Positions 53,601 through 64,000 of a DNA stretch of 64,000 nt are shown in pieces; position 1 is the stretch's first letter, and the number at the start of each line of letters is the position of its first letter. The position numbers and the translations under genes are program-made. Under the pieces are notes generated by a model. It was not told where the DNA came from. It ran no database searches and saw nothing but the letters and a program-made list of their open reading frames with translations. The stretch lies in NCBI RefSeq assembly GCF_041146395.1, contig NC_091001.1, positions 104,492,965-104,556,964 of the forward strand. The letters are read 5' to 3'. This stretch comes from Eulemur rufifrons (lineage: Eukaryota; Chordata; Mammalia; Primates; Lemuridae).

Positions 53601-54254
53601 CATTCTGGCTTTGTGTTATGTCCTCCAGGATACTAAGCAGTTACTGAAATGATCTCAAAGCCCTTGGCATTCACTGTGCTTGGGTGGCTGTGGGGTGTGC
53701 CTAATGCCAAGGGCCACGCCAGACACACACAGTGTTCACTTTTGGAATTCTAACGGTCCCATCCGGTGGGTCTTCCCCTCGAAGTGTAATTTCCTGGGTT
53801 CATTGAACCCACGCAGGCCCTTTCGTGCATGTGTTTCTGATTCTGATTACACGCGCTGACATCACTGGAACGGTATGCCTGGGGTTAGTCTCACAACCAC
53901 CGAGCTGGGAGAGCAGGAATTTTGGTGCCAGAAAAATTGGATAATGTGGGACAGTCTGACTTCACTGGCCAACGTTTCCATGCTCCTGGGATGCTCCTGG
54001 GCCTGCCCTGTAGGCTGTGGTCCCTGTCACTCATGCACAAGTAGGACCAGGCCAGGGGCCCAGCATTGCCAGGCACCTGCCCTCACCAGCACTGTCTCTC
54101 TGTCCAGGAAGCAGCCAAGACACCCCAGCCTGGGGCCTGAGGAACTGCTTGTCTGCGGAGCCTTGGAAGACTCTCGGTGCTGTCCTTCCAGCTAGTCCCG
54201 CAACAACCCTGGGAGCAGGGAGGGCATTTCAGGTGTGGGAGGAGAATGCTGGGT
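53601..54254. other. Unique DNA
   Basis: No repeat or exon recognised. Confidence 0.4.
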
Positions 54255-54400
54255 TAGAGGCAGATCACCCTGGATTTGAGATCTTGCTTTGCTTCTTCTG
54301 GGATCTGTGACTTTGGGCTTTGGTTTCTCCTCCCTGTCACAGCAACCCTATCTGGAAACACACTGCTGCAAGGACCAACTTCAAGTACTTAGCACAGGCC
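54255..54400 (+). mobile_element. MIR SINE
   Basis: TAGAGGCAGATCACCCTGGA, TTTGAGATCTTGCTTTGCTT, then GGATCTGTGACTTTGGGCTT. Confidence 0.7.
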
Positions 54401-54829
54401 GGGTGTTCCCCAGGTGGAAAAGGCCCTGTGCCTCCATCGGTGTGTATTTGTCTCTGCACACGGGGTGCCCGCACACCACCTGATACTCACGGTTATGCTG
54501 GTGTTTACATTTGTATCAGCCTGTTCCAGGCTCTGCCAGGGGCAGCCTCAAGAACAAGCCACCTGCTTCTGAGGGTGCTCCAGACCAGCAGGAACAAGAG
54601 GACGACTTGTGTTCGCGCCTCTGACCACAGAACAAAACACTCCCAGACCCAGAGCTGGCCGGCCGGAGAGGCAGCACCAGGTGTTCTGTGGGCAGGAGGC
54701 GGGAGGGACCACATGGGCCAGAGAGAGAGGGGTGCACGGAGGAGGGAGTTTTCCAGGATGGAGAGAAATTGTCCAGAGTGGGTTAGAGGAAGGGAGTGGC
54801 TGCCCCATGGCGCCTGCTCTGTGCATGTC
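54401..54829. other. Unique DNA
   Basis: A 197-codon frame (54320-54913) crosses MIR and L2 and resembles no protein. Confidence 0.4.
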
Positions 54830-55040
54830 TCTCTGCCTGGGTACACGCCCCTCCTCTGTCTAGAATGTCTTTCCCTCTCCCTTAGTGGCCAGGAATCATC
54901 CTCCAAGACTTAGTCCAGGCATTTTTCTCCCTCTGACCTGCCCCTGCAGGCAGCCTGGGGGCTCCATTCTATTCCCGAAGTCCCTCTGCTGCAACACGCA
55001 GGACCCTGCACTGCAACCCTTCTCGGCCCCTGTCGTCCCA
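54830..55040 (+). mobile_element. L2 LINE fragment
   Basis: CTGTCTAGAATGTCTTTCCC, CATCCTCCAAGACTTAGTCC, then CCTGCCCCTGCAGGCAGCCT. Confidence 0.6.
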
Positions 55041-55375
55041 GAGATGAGGATCCTTCACGATGGACGCCCAGGAAGGACCCTCAGAACCTATCCAGGGGCC
55101 CCTCCCCAGAGGAGCTGGGGCTGAAGACTGAGATGGGCAAGCGAGGTGGGTGTCGTGCTGGGGCCGGTCCGTGGTTGGCTGTGTGAAGGGCGGGTGGCTG
55201 GGGGGCAGCTCATTCACTCACAGTGAGAGAAGACGACTGTTAGGGCCAGATGTGGGGACTTTGAAGTTCAAGCTTGGGAAGTTGGGCTTTTCCCCAGCAG
55301 CATCTGAATCAGCTGAGCTTCCTTTGCAAACACCCATCTACCAAGACCAGTAGCACTTGGCTGAGACGTCTCAGG
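55041..55375. other. Unique DNA
   Basis: No repeat or exon recognised. Confidence 0.4.
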
Positions 55376-55452
55376 GATTTCCTTCAGCTCCTCCTCCCTC
55401 CCCTCTTCTCTTCCTCCCCCTTTTTCTTCTTTCCTTCCTTTCAGCCTTCCTC
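55376..55452 (+). repeat. Polypyrimidine (C/T) tract
   Basis: Almost uninterrupted C/T over about 75 bases (CTCCTCCCTCCCCTCTTCTC, then CCCCCTTTTTCTTCTTTCCT). Confidence 0.85.
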
Positions 55453-55479
55453 CATGTCTTTCTTACTACTTTATACCAA

Positions 55480-55965
55480 TATTGATTGAATTGCTAAGTG
55501 CTATCAGTTCACAGATTAATCAGATAAAACCCTCGTCCTCAAGAAGCCCACGATCTAATGGGGAAAATAGACATAGAAACAAGTGAGACAATGTGCTAAA
55601 TTTTATGATGGAAGTAGATTCTGCAGGAGCGTAGAGGAAAGCATGTGACCCAAGGCAGGCAAGCAATCCAGAAGACTTCCTGGAGGAGGTGATGTTTAAA
55701 TTGAGCCCTGGACAGCAGTTGAGACCTCTCAGCAGGCAGAGAGGAGGAGCTGGGGAAAGGCCTTGCAGGCAGGGAGAACGAAATGTGCAAAGGCAGGAAC
55801 GCGGTGAGAGTGAAGGTGGGGCTGGAAGAGGCTGGCACGCCTGGCAAGGGTGATGGGGCAGCACCCGCGGGTGCTGCAGGCCAGGCTGGAGAGCTGACAT
55901 AGAGGGGGACAGGGAGCCTTGTCAGGGCTTCAAGCAGAGGGGAGCGACGTGATTTCTCTTTATAA
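55480..55965 (-). mobile_element. L2 LINE, long fragment
   Basis: AACCCTCGTCCTCAAGAAGC, GACTTCCTGGAGGAGGTGAT, GTTTAAATTGAGCCCTGGAC, then AATGTGCAAAGGCAGGAACG. Confidence 0.8.
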
Positions 55966-56639
55966 AAGATCAGCGTGTCTGCTGTGTTGAAAACAAAAAC
56001 CAAATGGGAAACAGGAGACCAAAGACCTCAACGACCTGGGTGTGACCTGTGGCGGCCTGTGCTGGGGTAGTGCAGTGCAGTGGCGCTGAAAATCGCCAAG
56101 AGAAACTGACCAGATAAGATCTGGGGACTCGGGGTAGGGTTGGGGGGAACTGAGGCACATGCTGGAGTTTCAGGCGTGAGTGACAGAAGGCAGCGCCAGT
56201 CCCCGGGATCGGCCCTAGGAGGTGAGGGAACCCCTTCCGGTGGTCCCCATCCAGCTCCACCCGCCCCTTGGTGGAGCCAGGGCCAATCTTGCTCCAGCCC
56301 CATTTCACAGTTATTGTCTTCTGGGGGCCAGAAGGAGCTGACTTTTCTGGCAAGGCCACATCCCTGAGCCTGGCCCATTCTTGGAGACCTGGTTATTGGA
56401 CCATTTGTTCATGTCTTCGTGGGACCCCTTGGCCCTCAGGGGCAAATATGAGGGCTCCAGATTCCCCAGACAGCTGCATCTCCATAGGCAGGCGGTGATG
56501 GCCCGTGCGTGTGTGCTGGGCTGCTGCTGACCATGTCACGCCCTGCATCCACAGCCAGACCCTGCATGGAGGCACAGAGGGCTGCCCAGGGAGCTGGGAG
56601 TCAGGTAGGTTGGGACCTCACATTCCCTCTAGCCCTCCC
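55966..56639. other. Unique DNA
   Basis: No repeat or exon recognised. Confidence 0.4.
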
Positions 56640-56710
56640 CGTCTGCCTGGCACAATCAAGGAAGGCTTCCTGAAGGAGGTGCCGTCGCAGCTGAGACTTC
56701 GGCATGGCTG
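56640..56710 (-). mobile_element. L2 LINE fragment
   Basis: CAAGGAAGGCTTCCTGAAGG, AGGTGCCGTCGCAGCTGAGA. Confidence 0.6.
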
Positions 56711-56929
56711 AGGCTTCACTGGAGTGATTGAGAGAAGGAGAAATGAGGCTTAGGGAAAGGAAACCAGTTTCATCGTGTGGAAAGTGGGAAGAACGATTGC
56801 TGCAGTTTCCACTTGTGGGTATTCAGGGAGGGAATGTGAGAAAACTCACGGTGAGAGGTTGTTAGAGTCATTCTCCTTCCAAGGAAGTCTCCACGGAACT
56901 GAGACTGCAGGAGCTCACACGCGGGAGAG

Positions 56930-57005
56930 ACCGTGGTGGAATCAAGGAAGGCTTCCTGGGGGAGAGGGTCCAGCAGGGCAGGAAGGGGCTGCCCAGGACT
57001 TTCCA
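56930..57005 (-). mobile_element. L2 LINE fragment
   Basis: GGAATCAAGGAAGGCTTCCT, then GGGGGAGAGGGTCC. Parallel to the piece at 56640. Confidence 0.5.
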
Positions 57006-57119
57006 TGGGCGAGGCGGGCGGCCCGGACCCTCGGAGGGGAGGGTGAGGTGCGCCCAGGAAGGGCAGCTGAGGCCAGGTTCGAGCGCCCAGGCAGCCACGC
57101 TCAGCCTCTCCTCACCCGG
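57006..57119. other. GC-rich unique DNA
   Basis: Moderate CpG content, not clearly an island. Confidence 0.35.
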
Positions 57120-57370
57120 CTTTGTATTCTGGGTCTGTGGGTTCCTAATTCATTTGGTTTGAAATTTGTGTCAAACTTTTTTTTTCCAGGTGTAATTGAA
57201 ACCAAACCTCTAAATGCTTGTTCATTCCTGAGGGAAATTAAAGGTGATTTCAAGCAGGAAGATCACAGATTTCACCAAAGGGGCCTGGTGGGAGGTGGGG
57301 GTGGATTTGGGGCTGGGGGTTCGGCTGTGGAAGCGTTTGATTAGATTAGCGGCAGCTGATTACGCTTTCC
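57120..57370. other. Candidate conserved non-coding element
   Basis: Non-repeat island with CCTAATTCATTTGG, GGTGTAATTGAAACC, GTTTGATTAGATTAGCG and GCTGATTACGCTTTCC. A pyrimidine tract with AG (57188-57189) and AAGGTGATT (57241) could mimic a 54-bp exon, but there is no supporting protein match. Confidence 0.35.
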
Positions 57371-57639
57371 GGAGGGAGGGGCGCAGCTCTGGAGAGCCAG
57401 GGGGACGCCCGCTCTCGCTGGGGACAAGGAGCTTGGCCAGCTCCGGGGCCTGGTGCGGAGCCCGTGGCTCCTTGCCCAGGAAGGGCCTGGCGGGGAGAGG
57501 CCCAAGGAGGAGTCAGGGGGCAGGGGGAGGGTATGGACTCCCGGCTCAAACCTGCCCTCCTCTGAGAGCCTCTCTGCCCTGTCCTGGCAGGGCAGCTGAT
57601 GGGGATGCTCAGGGGAAAGTGCCCTCTGACCCCTCTCAG
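57371..57639. other. GC-rich unique DNA
   Basis: No repeat or exon recognised. Confidence 0.4.
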
Positions 57640-57790
57640 AGGAGCTGTGTGACCTCGGGCAGGTCACTCAGCCTCTCTGAGCCTTTCTGCAACTCAGTCC
57701 CTGTATCTGTGCAACAGGAATGGAAATAATACCCCAGCAGGGCAGCAAAGACTAAATGAGATGAGAAGGTGCCCGAAGCCCTCAGGGTCC
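57640..57790 (+). mobile_element. MIR SINE
   Basis: GCTGTGTGACCTCGGGCAGG, TCACTCAGCCTCTCTGAGCC, then GACTAAATGAGATGAGAAGG. Confidence 0.85.
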
Positions 57791-58044
57791 AGATCACTGT
57801 GGGGACCAGCGGATAGTGGTGGATCTAAGCCGGTGTCCCAGCGATTGAGGGAAAGGGCCTTGAATTAAAAATAGGGCCTTAACCAAGACACACGTTTTTC
57901 TCAAGAAGTAAGAACAGGCTTTCCCAGGTGCCTTAGAAACTAAAGGTATTTTTTCCTCACTTTCCTGCCCAGGAAAAGATGCAATGATTTTGCAATGTAA
58001 GATTTTATTCCTGCCCATCCAGGAATATTTTAAAAGGCTGCAAC
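57791..58044. other. Unique DNA
   Basis: No repeat or exon recognised. Confidence 0.4.
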
Positions 58045-58195
58045 CTCTTCTGTGCATCAGGCACCGTGCTAAGTACATTCCATGCATCCAAGCATTTAAT
58101 ACTCAGAACCAAAAATACGAAGTAATTATTATAGCTCCCATTTTACAGAGGAGAAGGTTAAGATTCAGGAAAGCTGCGTGGGGCTGGGTGTGGCA
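58045..58195 (-). mobile_element. MIR SINE, near full length
   Basis: GGCACCGTGCTAAGTACATT, CTCCCATTTTACAGAGGAGA, then AGGTTAAGATTCAGGAAAGC. Confidence 0.85.
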
Positions 58196-59369
58196 GAGCC
58201 TGGGTCAGTCTGACTTCGAAACGCTGGTTCTCCAAGTCTCCCTTCACACCCAGCTCAAAGCCCCGTCTCCAAAGGCCATTGGCTTCTGGTGGGTTGGACA
58301 GAGGCTGGGGAAATGTGCCCCGGTCCTCGGGCCCTGCGCTCTCGGCTTTCCTGGCCACCAAGCGCTCTACTCCACTCTCCAACCTCCACTCACCCCGCAG
58401 GGGTGCAGCCCACACCTGTCTTCCCAGCAGGCTGCACTCGGCGCTCATCCAGCGAGGTGCTCAGCTGCTCCTGGATGGCACTGGTTTCCACCCACCCCGA
58501 GACCCTTCTGCACAAGTATGGCTCTGACGTCCCCCTGCCTTCATAACTGGGCTGGGTGTTGATTTCTTATATCTGATGTGCCATCATATAATTTAGGGAT
58601 TTGTTCTGTGTCTCTAAGGCAGAGTCTGGAAGTTCCAGTGGAGATTCCAGCTTGTCACCAAGAAGGCTTTTCAGGAGTCCCAGGGCTTGGATGAGAGAGA
58701 GGCTTCCTTGGGAGGACGCCCACTCCTGCTCCTGGAAGTGTGCGGCAGAAGCTAGATGGTCCCTTGGCAAGAGTGCCATGAGGGGTTTGGGATTCCACTG
58801 GGGGGGAGGTCACGCTGGCTGCCCCCCACCACCTGGGGAAACTTCACATCATAAAAGAGTGTGTCCCACCTGGGACAGCGTCAAAAAGTAGTCTCGCACT
58901 TGCTCCTGGCCTGGAGCCCACGCTGGCCTTTTTCTATTTGTCACTACTTATTTCTGTTGGGACTTAGAGCCAAGGTCTTCTCTCTGCCTGGCTGTGGCCA
59001 GGCCGGGTGGACGTGTTCTGTAACCAAACACTCGGGCTGCTAATCTCATCCAGATGTTCCCTGCTGGCGGCAGCACGGGCCTGGCCCCCGGTCAACAGGA
59101 TGTGCCGCCCCTCGAGCTTGGTGCTTCTCCCCGAAGGAAAAGCTTCATCTGTCAAGCAAATGAATATGAACTCGGCCCCAAAACTAAACCAAAGCTTCCT
59201 GCTTTTCGGGAAGGCTACGAGTGCCGAGGAGAGCGCCTCCAGCTTGGCATCAGGACCTGAGCACATCTCACCTCTGAGCTCTCTTCCTGTGTGGCCTTGG
59301 CCGGGCTGCTCCATCCCTCTGAGCTGCTCTTCCCCTGCAGCCAAGGGAAGCTTAACCGGTCTAAGACCA
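58196..59369. other. Unique DNA
   Basis: Frames of 192-215 codons (57984-58562, 58964-59611 minus, 59007-59591 plus) overlap each other and cross MIR or MER5 pieces. No family match. 58215-58300 may be faint L2. Confidence 0.4.
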
Positions 59370-59490
59370 GGCTGCTCACCCTGGAGGTACATTGGAATCT
59401 CCTGGGAGGTCTCGTTAAGATGCAGACTCCGGTTCAGCGGGTCTGGGGTGTGGCGTTTCTCAGAGGCTCCCGGGGCACCCTTGCTGCTGG
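59370..59490. mobile_element. MER5A-type hAT-Charlie MITE fragment
   Basis: GGTACATTGGAATCTCCTGG, GAGGTCTCGTTAAGATGCAG, ACTCCGGTTCAGCGGGTCTG. Confidence 0.75.
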
Positions 59491-59544
59491 TCAGTGAGCG
59501 GCGAGGCGTGCATGGACGGAGAGGCAGACGGAGGAAGCGTGGGG

Positions 59545-59760
59545 GTTCAGAGCTCAGGCCCTGGACAATAGCATCTCGGGCGGAATCCTGATGTGCCCAC
59601 TCGCTGACCATGCAACCTCAGAAAAACTCATTAAATGTACTGGGCCTCAGTTTCCCCACATATGACATGGAGATAATTATAGTAACTACCTTATAATCAC
59701 TGTTAAGATTAAATGAACTAACACAGATAAAGTGCTTGGAGCATTGCTTGACATACAGGC
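59545..59760 (+). mobile_element. MIR SINE, full length
   Basis: GGTTCAGAGCTCAGGCCCTG, TGGGCCTCAGTTTCCCCACA, GGAGATAATTATAGTAACTA, TTAAGATTAAATGAACTAAC, AAGTGCTTGGAGCATTGCTT. An L2-like tail (CAGTAACTGTTCAATGAATG) follows at 59822. Confidence 0.9.
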
Positions 59761-60004
59761 TTTGTGTCTGCTTTTTAACATAAAAAGATACGTAAAAGCC
59801 TTAGCCCTTTTGTGTGGTGCACAGTAACTGTTCAATGAATGTTTGTGGCATCTAGAAACAGGGTACGGGTGGAGCAGTGAAGAGCTGGGTGGACGTTTGA
59901 TCTGACTTTAGGGGAGATATTTAACAAATTGTGTTATTCCAGGAACACAAAGATTGTCTTCTTTTCTCTGAACCTCAGCGACTACAGCTGTCTAGTGTTT
60001 GGAA
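59761..60004. other. Unique DNA with a possible L2 tail at 59790-59855
   Basis: No exon recognised. Confidence 0.4.
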
Positions 60005-60105
60005 GGTTTTGAAGATCATCTGATCCAGTGTCCTGATTTCACAGATCAGGTCATCCAAGACAGCAGGAAGAGACTCACTCAAAGGCTTTCGACAACTGAC
60101 TGGCT
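60005..60105 (-). mobile_element. MIR SINE fragment
   Basis: CCTGATTTCACAGATCAGGT followed by CATCCAAGACAGCAGGAAGA. Confidence 0.5.
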
Positions 60106-60308
60106 TTTTCTTTTTGGTGTGCAGGGCTTCCTGTATCCGGGATTTGCCCACATCTACCAAGTCCAGCTTTATTATTTTATTGGAGGGTTTGGAACAGCCA
60201 TAGGAGGCATCGAAACAATTGACCCATTAGATTATTTGGAGTCATTTCTCCTGCCCGCATCCGGCTAGATCTTCCTAATGCGTCCATTCTGCCTGGTATG
60301 ACAGTGGA
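60106..60308. other. Unique DNA
   Basis: An 89-codon frame (59999-60268) begins in the MIR and continues here. The second half is hydrophobic, but no family is recognised and it is probably chance. Confidence 0.35.
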
Positions 60309-60938
60309 CAGTCAATTCTCATCAGTCACGGGAATTATGTTCTCTAGAGCTGCCTGAACACCAAGTTAGTGAACACTGAACCATAGGTCCTAGGGAGATA
60401 CAGTGTTAGGTTCCTGTGAGCTTCACATCTCAACATCGTTGCCAGCCAGTCAATATAAACCTTGTTTTGTGTTTCTGTTTAAAGACAGCTTGTTTAACAT
60501 ATATGCTGATTCACTGACACTCAACGCATGACCATCAGCACAGTAACTCATGCCTGAATGAAGCTTAGCTAACACCTATATTCTCTCCATAAGGCACATT
60601 CCAGCCTTCCTGTGCTCAGGAACACCAGATAGCACTTCAGGACTATGCTTGGGGACCGTTGTAACCAATGAAATCGCAACAAGAAGCACAAAAGTGTGAA
60701 AAACATGGCGCTAAATAGACCTCAAAACATGAGAGCTGAAACAAGAAGGCAGAGAGCATCACGTTGTCCAACCTCAGCTGGGAACATGAGTGTTGGGGGA
60801 TTCCAATTTTTCCCCAGTGTATGTTCACAAATAACTGCAAAAGCATGTAAGTATGGATTTGGGAATTACGAATACATGTTCACAAGGAGGCAAATTCTCA
60901 AATACAGAATCTGCAAATAATGTATTGCAGATTGACTG
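60309..60938 (-). mobile_element. Tigger-family (TcMar) non-autonomous transposon
   Basis: Same family as 23083-23737, inverted: CAGTCAATTCTCATCAGTCA at the left end, AATTATGTTCTCTAGAGCTG, ATACAGTGTTAGGTTCCTGT, GTTTCTGTTTAAAGACAGCT, ATAAGGCACATTCCAGCC, ending GTATTGCAGATTGACTG. The terminal repeats share CAGTCAAT. Internal transposase-derived sequence is decayed. Confidence 0.8.
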
Positions 60939-61449
60939 TATTTGCATGTCTTCCACCTGCTACAAGGCCAGAAGCTCTGGGAGAGGGCAGTCTTGTCCAC
61001 TGTCCTCTTTTCCCCACATCCCCGGGGTCTGGGGCATGGGAGGGAGGGAAGGAAGGAGGGAAGGTGGAGCAGGCTTCAAACCTCCTGTCAGATCAGCATC
61101 CGGCAGCCTCTTGGCACTGCTGGGGAAAACATTCTCTTTAATGAGCATTAGGAGACCCTGGGAACAAAAAAAAAAAAAAAAAAATGCTAATGGCAACTTT
61201 CTCTCTAGCCACAAGAACCACTTCCTGTCTTCCAGGCAAAGCTTCTCTGCCACCCTTTTCTCCCCCCCTTTCCCAGCCCTCCTGCCTGGCATCTCAGGAC
61301 TCCCAGGCTTCCCTCCTGGCACCAGCCAGCGTGGCAGTGTGGAGGTGGGTGCTGTGGCCAAGGGCAGGAGGAACCCCCAGGACTCTGAGGGACAGTGGCA
61401 CAGGATGACGCTAGGAGGGTCCCTGGCAGGAAGAAAGGAACCTGTATGT
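60939..61449. other. Unique DNA, GGGA/GGAA run and poly-A
   Basis: A purine run lies at 61033-61064 and a poly-A of about 19 at 61166-61184. No retrogene upstream of the poly-A is seen. Confidence 0.4.
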
Positions 61450-61650
61450 ACTGACCACCTGCCACCATGTGTCAGGGCCTTCCTGGGTGTGTGCTCTTTC
61501 CTTCTGATGATCCTGAGAGAGAGGCATCATTATTAATATTCACATTTTCTGGAAAAGGAAACTAGAACTAAGAAGGAAACCAGGTTAAGCTGCACTCTTA
61601 CTGGTAGTAAGTGATGGAGCCCCAGCCAAACCCAGGGCTTCAGATGCGAG
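61450..61650 (-). mobile_element. MIR SINE, near full length
   Basis: ACCACCTGCCACCATGTGTC, TATTCACATTTTCTGGAAAA, GGAAACTAGAACTAAGAAGG, then GTAGTAAGTGATGGAGCCCC. Confidence 0.75.
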
Positions 61651-61679
61651 ATCTGGTTGTCAACCTTAAATAATGAGAT

Positions 61680-62065
61680 TTGGAAAATAGGATTAAATAT
61701 ATGGTTTATTTCAGTGCAAAGCTTGAAGATGGTAACTCGGAAACACCAACTCCAAATGAATGGAGTCAGCTTTCCAAAGTGGAGAAGTTAAGGTTTCACT
61801 TACACAGAAATTTGAGCAAGATTACAACATTTTCCATACAAGACTGGTGCCTATGCCATGGTGACTTGATTGGTTACATTCCAAGGAAGATTACTTTATT
61901 ACTCCATTAGGAGGAGAAGTGATCTGAGAAGATCTTATCTCTGGCGCTGTTTGGTCTTAATTATTTATAGGGAAAAGGGGCAGAAGTTGCAGCTGCAGGC
62001 CGTGCAACTCAGGCTGCGTAGCCACATTCCTCTCAAGGCTCAGAATAACGTAAAGCTCCAATAGC
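61680..62065. other. AT-rich block, unclassified; possible ancient repeat or conserved element
   Basis: Nearly 400 bp with an unusual, protein-like but non-coding look: ATGGAGTCAGCTTTCCAAAG, GTGGAGAAGTTAAGGTTTCA, GCCATGGTGACTTGATTGGT, GAAGTTGCAGCTGCAGGCCG. I have a sense of it as an old dispersed mammalian repeat (LTR-like) but cannot name it. Frames are 76 and 64 codons, unrelated to known proteins. Confidence 0.4.
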
Positions 62066-63474
62066 TTCAAGTTTGAATTATTTAATTTCACTCCACCCGT
62101 TTACCAGCCTCTAGGTTGACAGTGACCCAGGCCGAGTCCAATGTGGTGAGTTTGCTGTGCTGTCACCTTAGCCCCAAGGATGGTGAAGTGAACTGCTGAC
62201 TCTCCCGCTGTGGCTGGGAAGCAGAGCCTTCATTGCCCGGCTGAATTGGCCTCATTCCTCTTTCTGGGGGATGTGAAGGGAAGTGGAGTGTGTCTACAGC
62301 TTTAAGGGGTGGTCTTCAGCTCATGGCACAAAGGGAAAGAAGTTAGGGTGGGTGAAAGTATGGCTCTGGAACCTTCTAGCACTCTGCACACCCTGCTGAG
62401 TAGCAGTGGGATCCAGTGGGCTTCCCATTCTGGCTCAGCCTGAGCATCTGAGACACCATCAGACTCAGGGGCTCTGGGGGGCAGTAGCACCACAAGCGGC
62501 TCACAGACAGTCCTGGGGCTTCCCCTCCCCCCTTCCTCCTATTTCCCTCTTCCAGTCCCAAGCCTCCCTGCCCACTCATAAGACCCTGCATCCCAGATGG
62601 AGTTCCAAAAACATGGCCACTGAGCACAAGTCTTGAACAGAAGCATTCTGGGTGTAACAGTGGAGTCTGTAGCAGGGGAGGGGGCACTGACCTGGGGTCA
62701 GAGGACAGCTGGGTGGGGGAGAAAGCAGTGTTCCCCGGGAAGGGTCCCCTGGGGAACAGGCAAGTCCTGCAGAACATTCACCAAGAGGGCTCCCTCGGGC
62801 TTCCAACTGGCTGAGGAGAGCCTTGAGGAGCAGCCAGTGCCCCTTGCTCATTCCCTGGCATAAACCCAAGCTTTGAGCTTCCCTCGGTCACTCAGGTTTC
62901 ACTGTAGTTCCAAGGGAGGGAAGCAGGACAGGAAATGCTGGAGATGAGAAGGCCTCAGGGCGGGGCCTGAGTCCTCCTTGCAGGCAGGGCACTGAGGATG
63001 GCATCTGGGACCTGATCCCAGGAGCCTTCACTCCTAAGCCCAGAATTTTCTGCCTGATCCGCTAGTGTGTGAATGCCCCCCGCCCCCAGCCCAAGGACCC
63101 TGACTTCCTCAGCTCCCATCAAATTGAGCCCTCAATCAAATTCACTATTTGGTCCTGACTTCACAGTGGTCCCTGCTGCTATTGCCTGGTAGTATAGACA
63201 ACACCCAAGACAGAATCAAGATTCTGCCTGGCCCTGGGCCACACTCTGCCAGCGTCACAGGAAGCTTGTCCCCATGTGCACACCATAGAGAGAAACTGGA
63301 ATGTCTGGCCAGAGGGGCACGCTCGTCCTTGTCGTCTGGTGATATAACTCTCCCTGAACACTCTGAGCTAGGCTCACCCTTAAACACCTGGCAGTGAGGA
63401 AAATAGAATGTGTTCCTGACCACACGTTGTTCCCAACTGGATAAGTACGATAGAGGCAGGTCTCCAAAATAAGG
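62066..63474. other. Unique DNA
   Basis: No repeat or exon recognised. Confidence 0.4.
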
Positions 63475-63700
63475 CACGGGGTTGGCAAACTTTTTCTGTC
63501 AAGGAAGCAACAGTAATATTTTAGGCTGCGGGGGCCATAGAGTCTCAGAAGCAACTACAATACTCAATTTGGCCTTGTAGCATGAAAATAGCCATACATA
63601 GTAGGAAAACAAATAAGCATGGCAGTGTCCCAATAAAACTTTATTTACAAAAACAGGCAGTGGGCCAGCCACAGGCTGAGCCCTTGATCTGGGGTACCAG
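63475..63700. mobile_element. hAT-Charlie MITE
   Basis: GGGGTTGGCAAACTTTTTCT, GTAATATTTTAGGCTGCGGG, GGCCTTGTAGCATGAAAATA, CCAATAAAACTTTATTTACA: the common mammalian hAT MITE (ends CAGGGGTCGGCAAAC..). Subfamily name not asserted. Confidence 0.85.
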
Positions 63701-63904
63701 TTGTATAGTAAGTAATGTGGAAACACAAAGGAGGTGGGATTGTTTAGCATTGGGGTGGGGTGTTGGGGTGCTGGAAAACCTTCTGGGGAAGCACCTCCCT
63801 TCTCTGGGCCTCTGAAATGCAAATGTACCCACACTGTTTGGGCTCGAGAATGTCAGCCAGGGAGTGCCCTCCACGCTCACTGTCTACACACAGTTTCCAT
63901 TTAT
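63701..63904. other. Unique DNA
   Basis: No repeat or exon recognised. Confidence 0.35.
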
Positions 63905-64000
63905 TTATTCAGCAGCTATTCTTTAGCCATTGAATACCAAGCACTACTCTAGGCTTTTTACATAAATTATCTTATTTAACCCTAAAATAATCCAACTGGA
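63905..64000 (-). mobile_element. MIR SINE, cut by window end
   Basis: CAAGCACTACTCTAGGCTTT, TTACATAAATTATCTTATTT, AACCCTAAAATAATCC: the 3' portion of an inverted MIR, running off the window. Confidence 0.7.

Noticed and set aside
54320..54913. 197-codon plus-strand frame
   Set aside because: Starts within a MIR and ends in L2.
57190..57243. 54-bp exon-like segment
   Set aside because: Splice-like signals alone are too frequent by chance; no protein or transcript support.
58964..59611. 215-codon minus-strand and 194-codon plus-strand overlapping frames
   Set aside because: They cross a MER5 fragment and a MIR; composition and content do not resemble a protein family.
59999..60268. 89-codon frame with a hydrophobic half
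   Set aside because: The first half is MIR sequence; the second half matches nothing recognised.
61166..61184. Poly-A as a processed-pseudogene tail (also 50792-50809)
   Set aside because: No retrogene-like sequence or target duplication is seen upstream.
60853..61536. Longest open frame (227 codons, plus strand)
   Set aside because: It crosses the end of a Tigger element, a poly-A tract (giving a lysine run) and unique DNA. No domain, no plausible exon structure.

Overview
This window is non-coding nuclear DNA from a primate, most likely a strepsirrhine (lemur or loris lineage). The evidence is seven full-length or near full-length Alu elements of the strepsirrhine type. Their body reads GCTAGAGTG..TGGCGTCAGCCTAGCTCACAGCAACCTCAAACTCC, and most carry an extra AT-rich block in the right monomer that repeats the motif TTTCTATTTTTAGTAG. 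These sit on the usual placental background of MIR, L2, L1M, MaLR LTRs, Tigger and hAT-Charlie transposons. No bacterial, plasmid or viral genome signal is present. I found no convincing protein-coding exon, tRNA, rRNA or known ncRNA gene. Open reading frames reach only about 227 codons, run through repeats or low-complexity DNA, and show no protein family.

Layout. Bases 1 to about 4430 are AT-rich and made mainly of several parallel, minus-oriented, old L1M 3'-end fragments, with an Alu inserted at 464. From 4470 to 13260 come L2 and MIR pieces, an Alu (5349), an L1 fragment inserted within a MIR (about 8486), a long L2 (9180), a deleted Tigger1 (10656) and a plus-oriented L1ME broken by an Alu (12138) and a MaLR LTR (12685). 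Near 13.3 kb the base composition changes to GC-richer DNA. From there to the end the window is dominated by ancient MIR and L2 copies, with few L1s or Alus. Within this part lie L1 fragments (17335, 18005, 20074), MaLR and ERVL-like LTRs (21650, 22471, 23990 to 25515), two MER1B copies, two Tigger-family copies in opposite orientation (23083 and 60309), a MER20 (46361), MER5-type fragments and another hAT MITE (63475).

Between the repeats are unique islands, several AT-rich and dense in TAAT/ATTA homeodomain-like motifs. These look like candidate conserved non-coding elements and make the window resemble an intron or intergenic regulatory region. The most unusual item is an 85 to 91 bp near-identical inverted duplication at 13269-13353 and 16762-16852 that matches no repeat I recognise. 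Repeat names are recalled from family consensus knowledge, not computed; ends without a visible target-site duplication are approximate.
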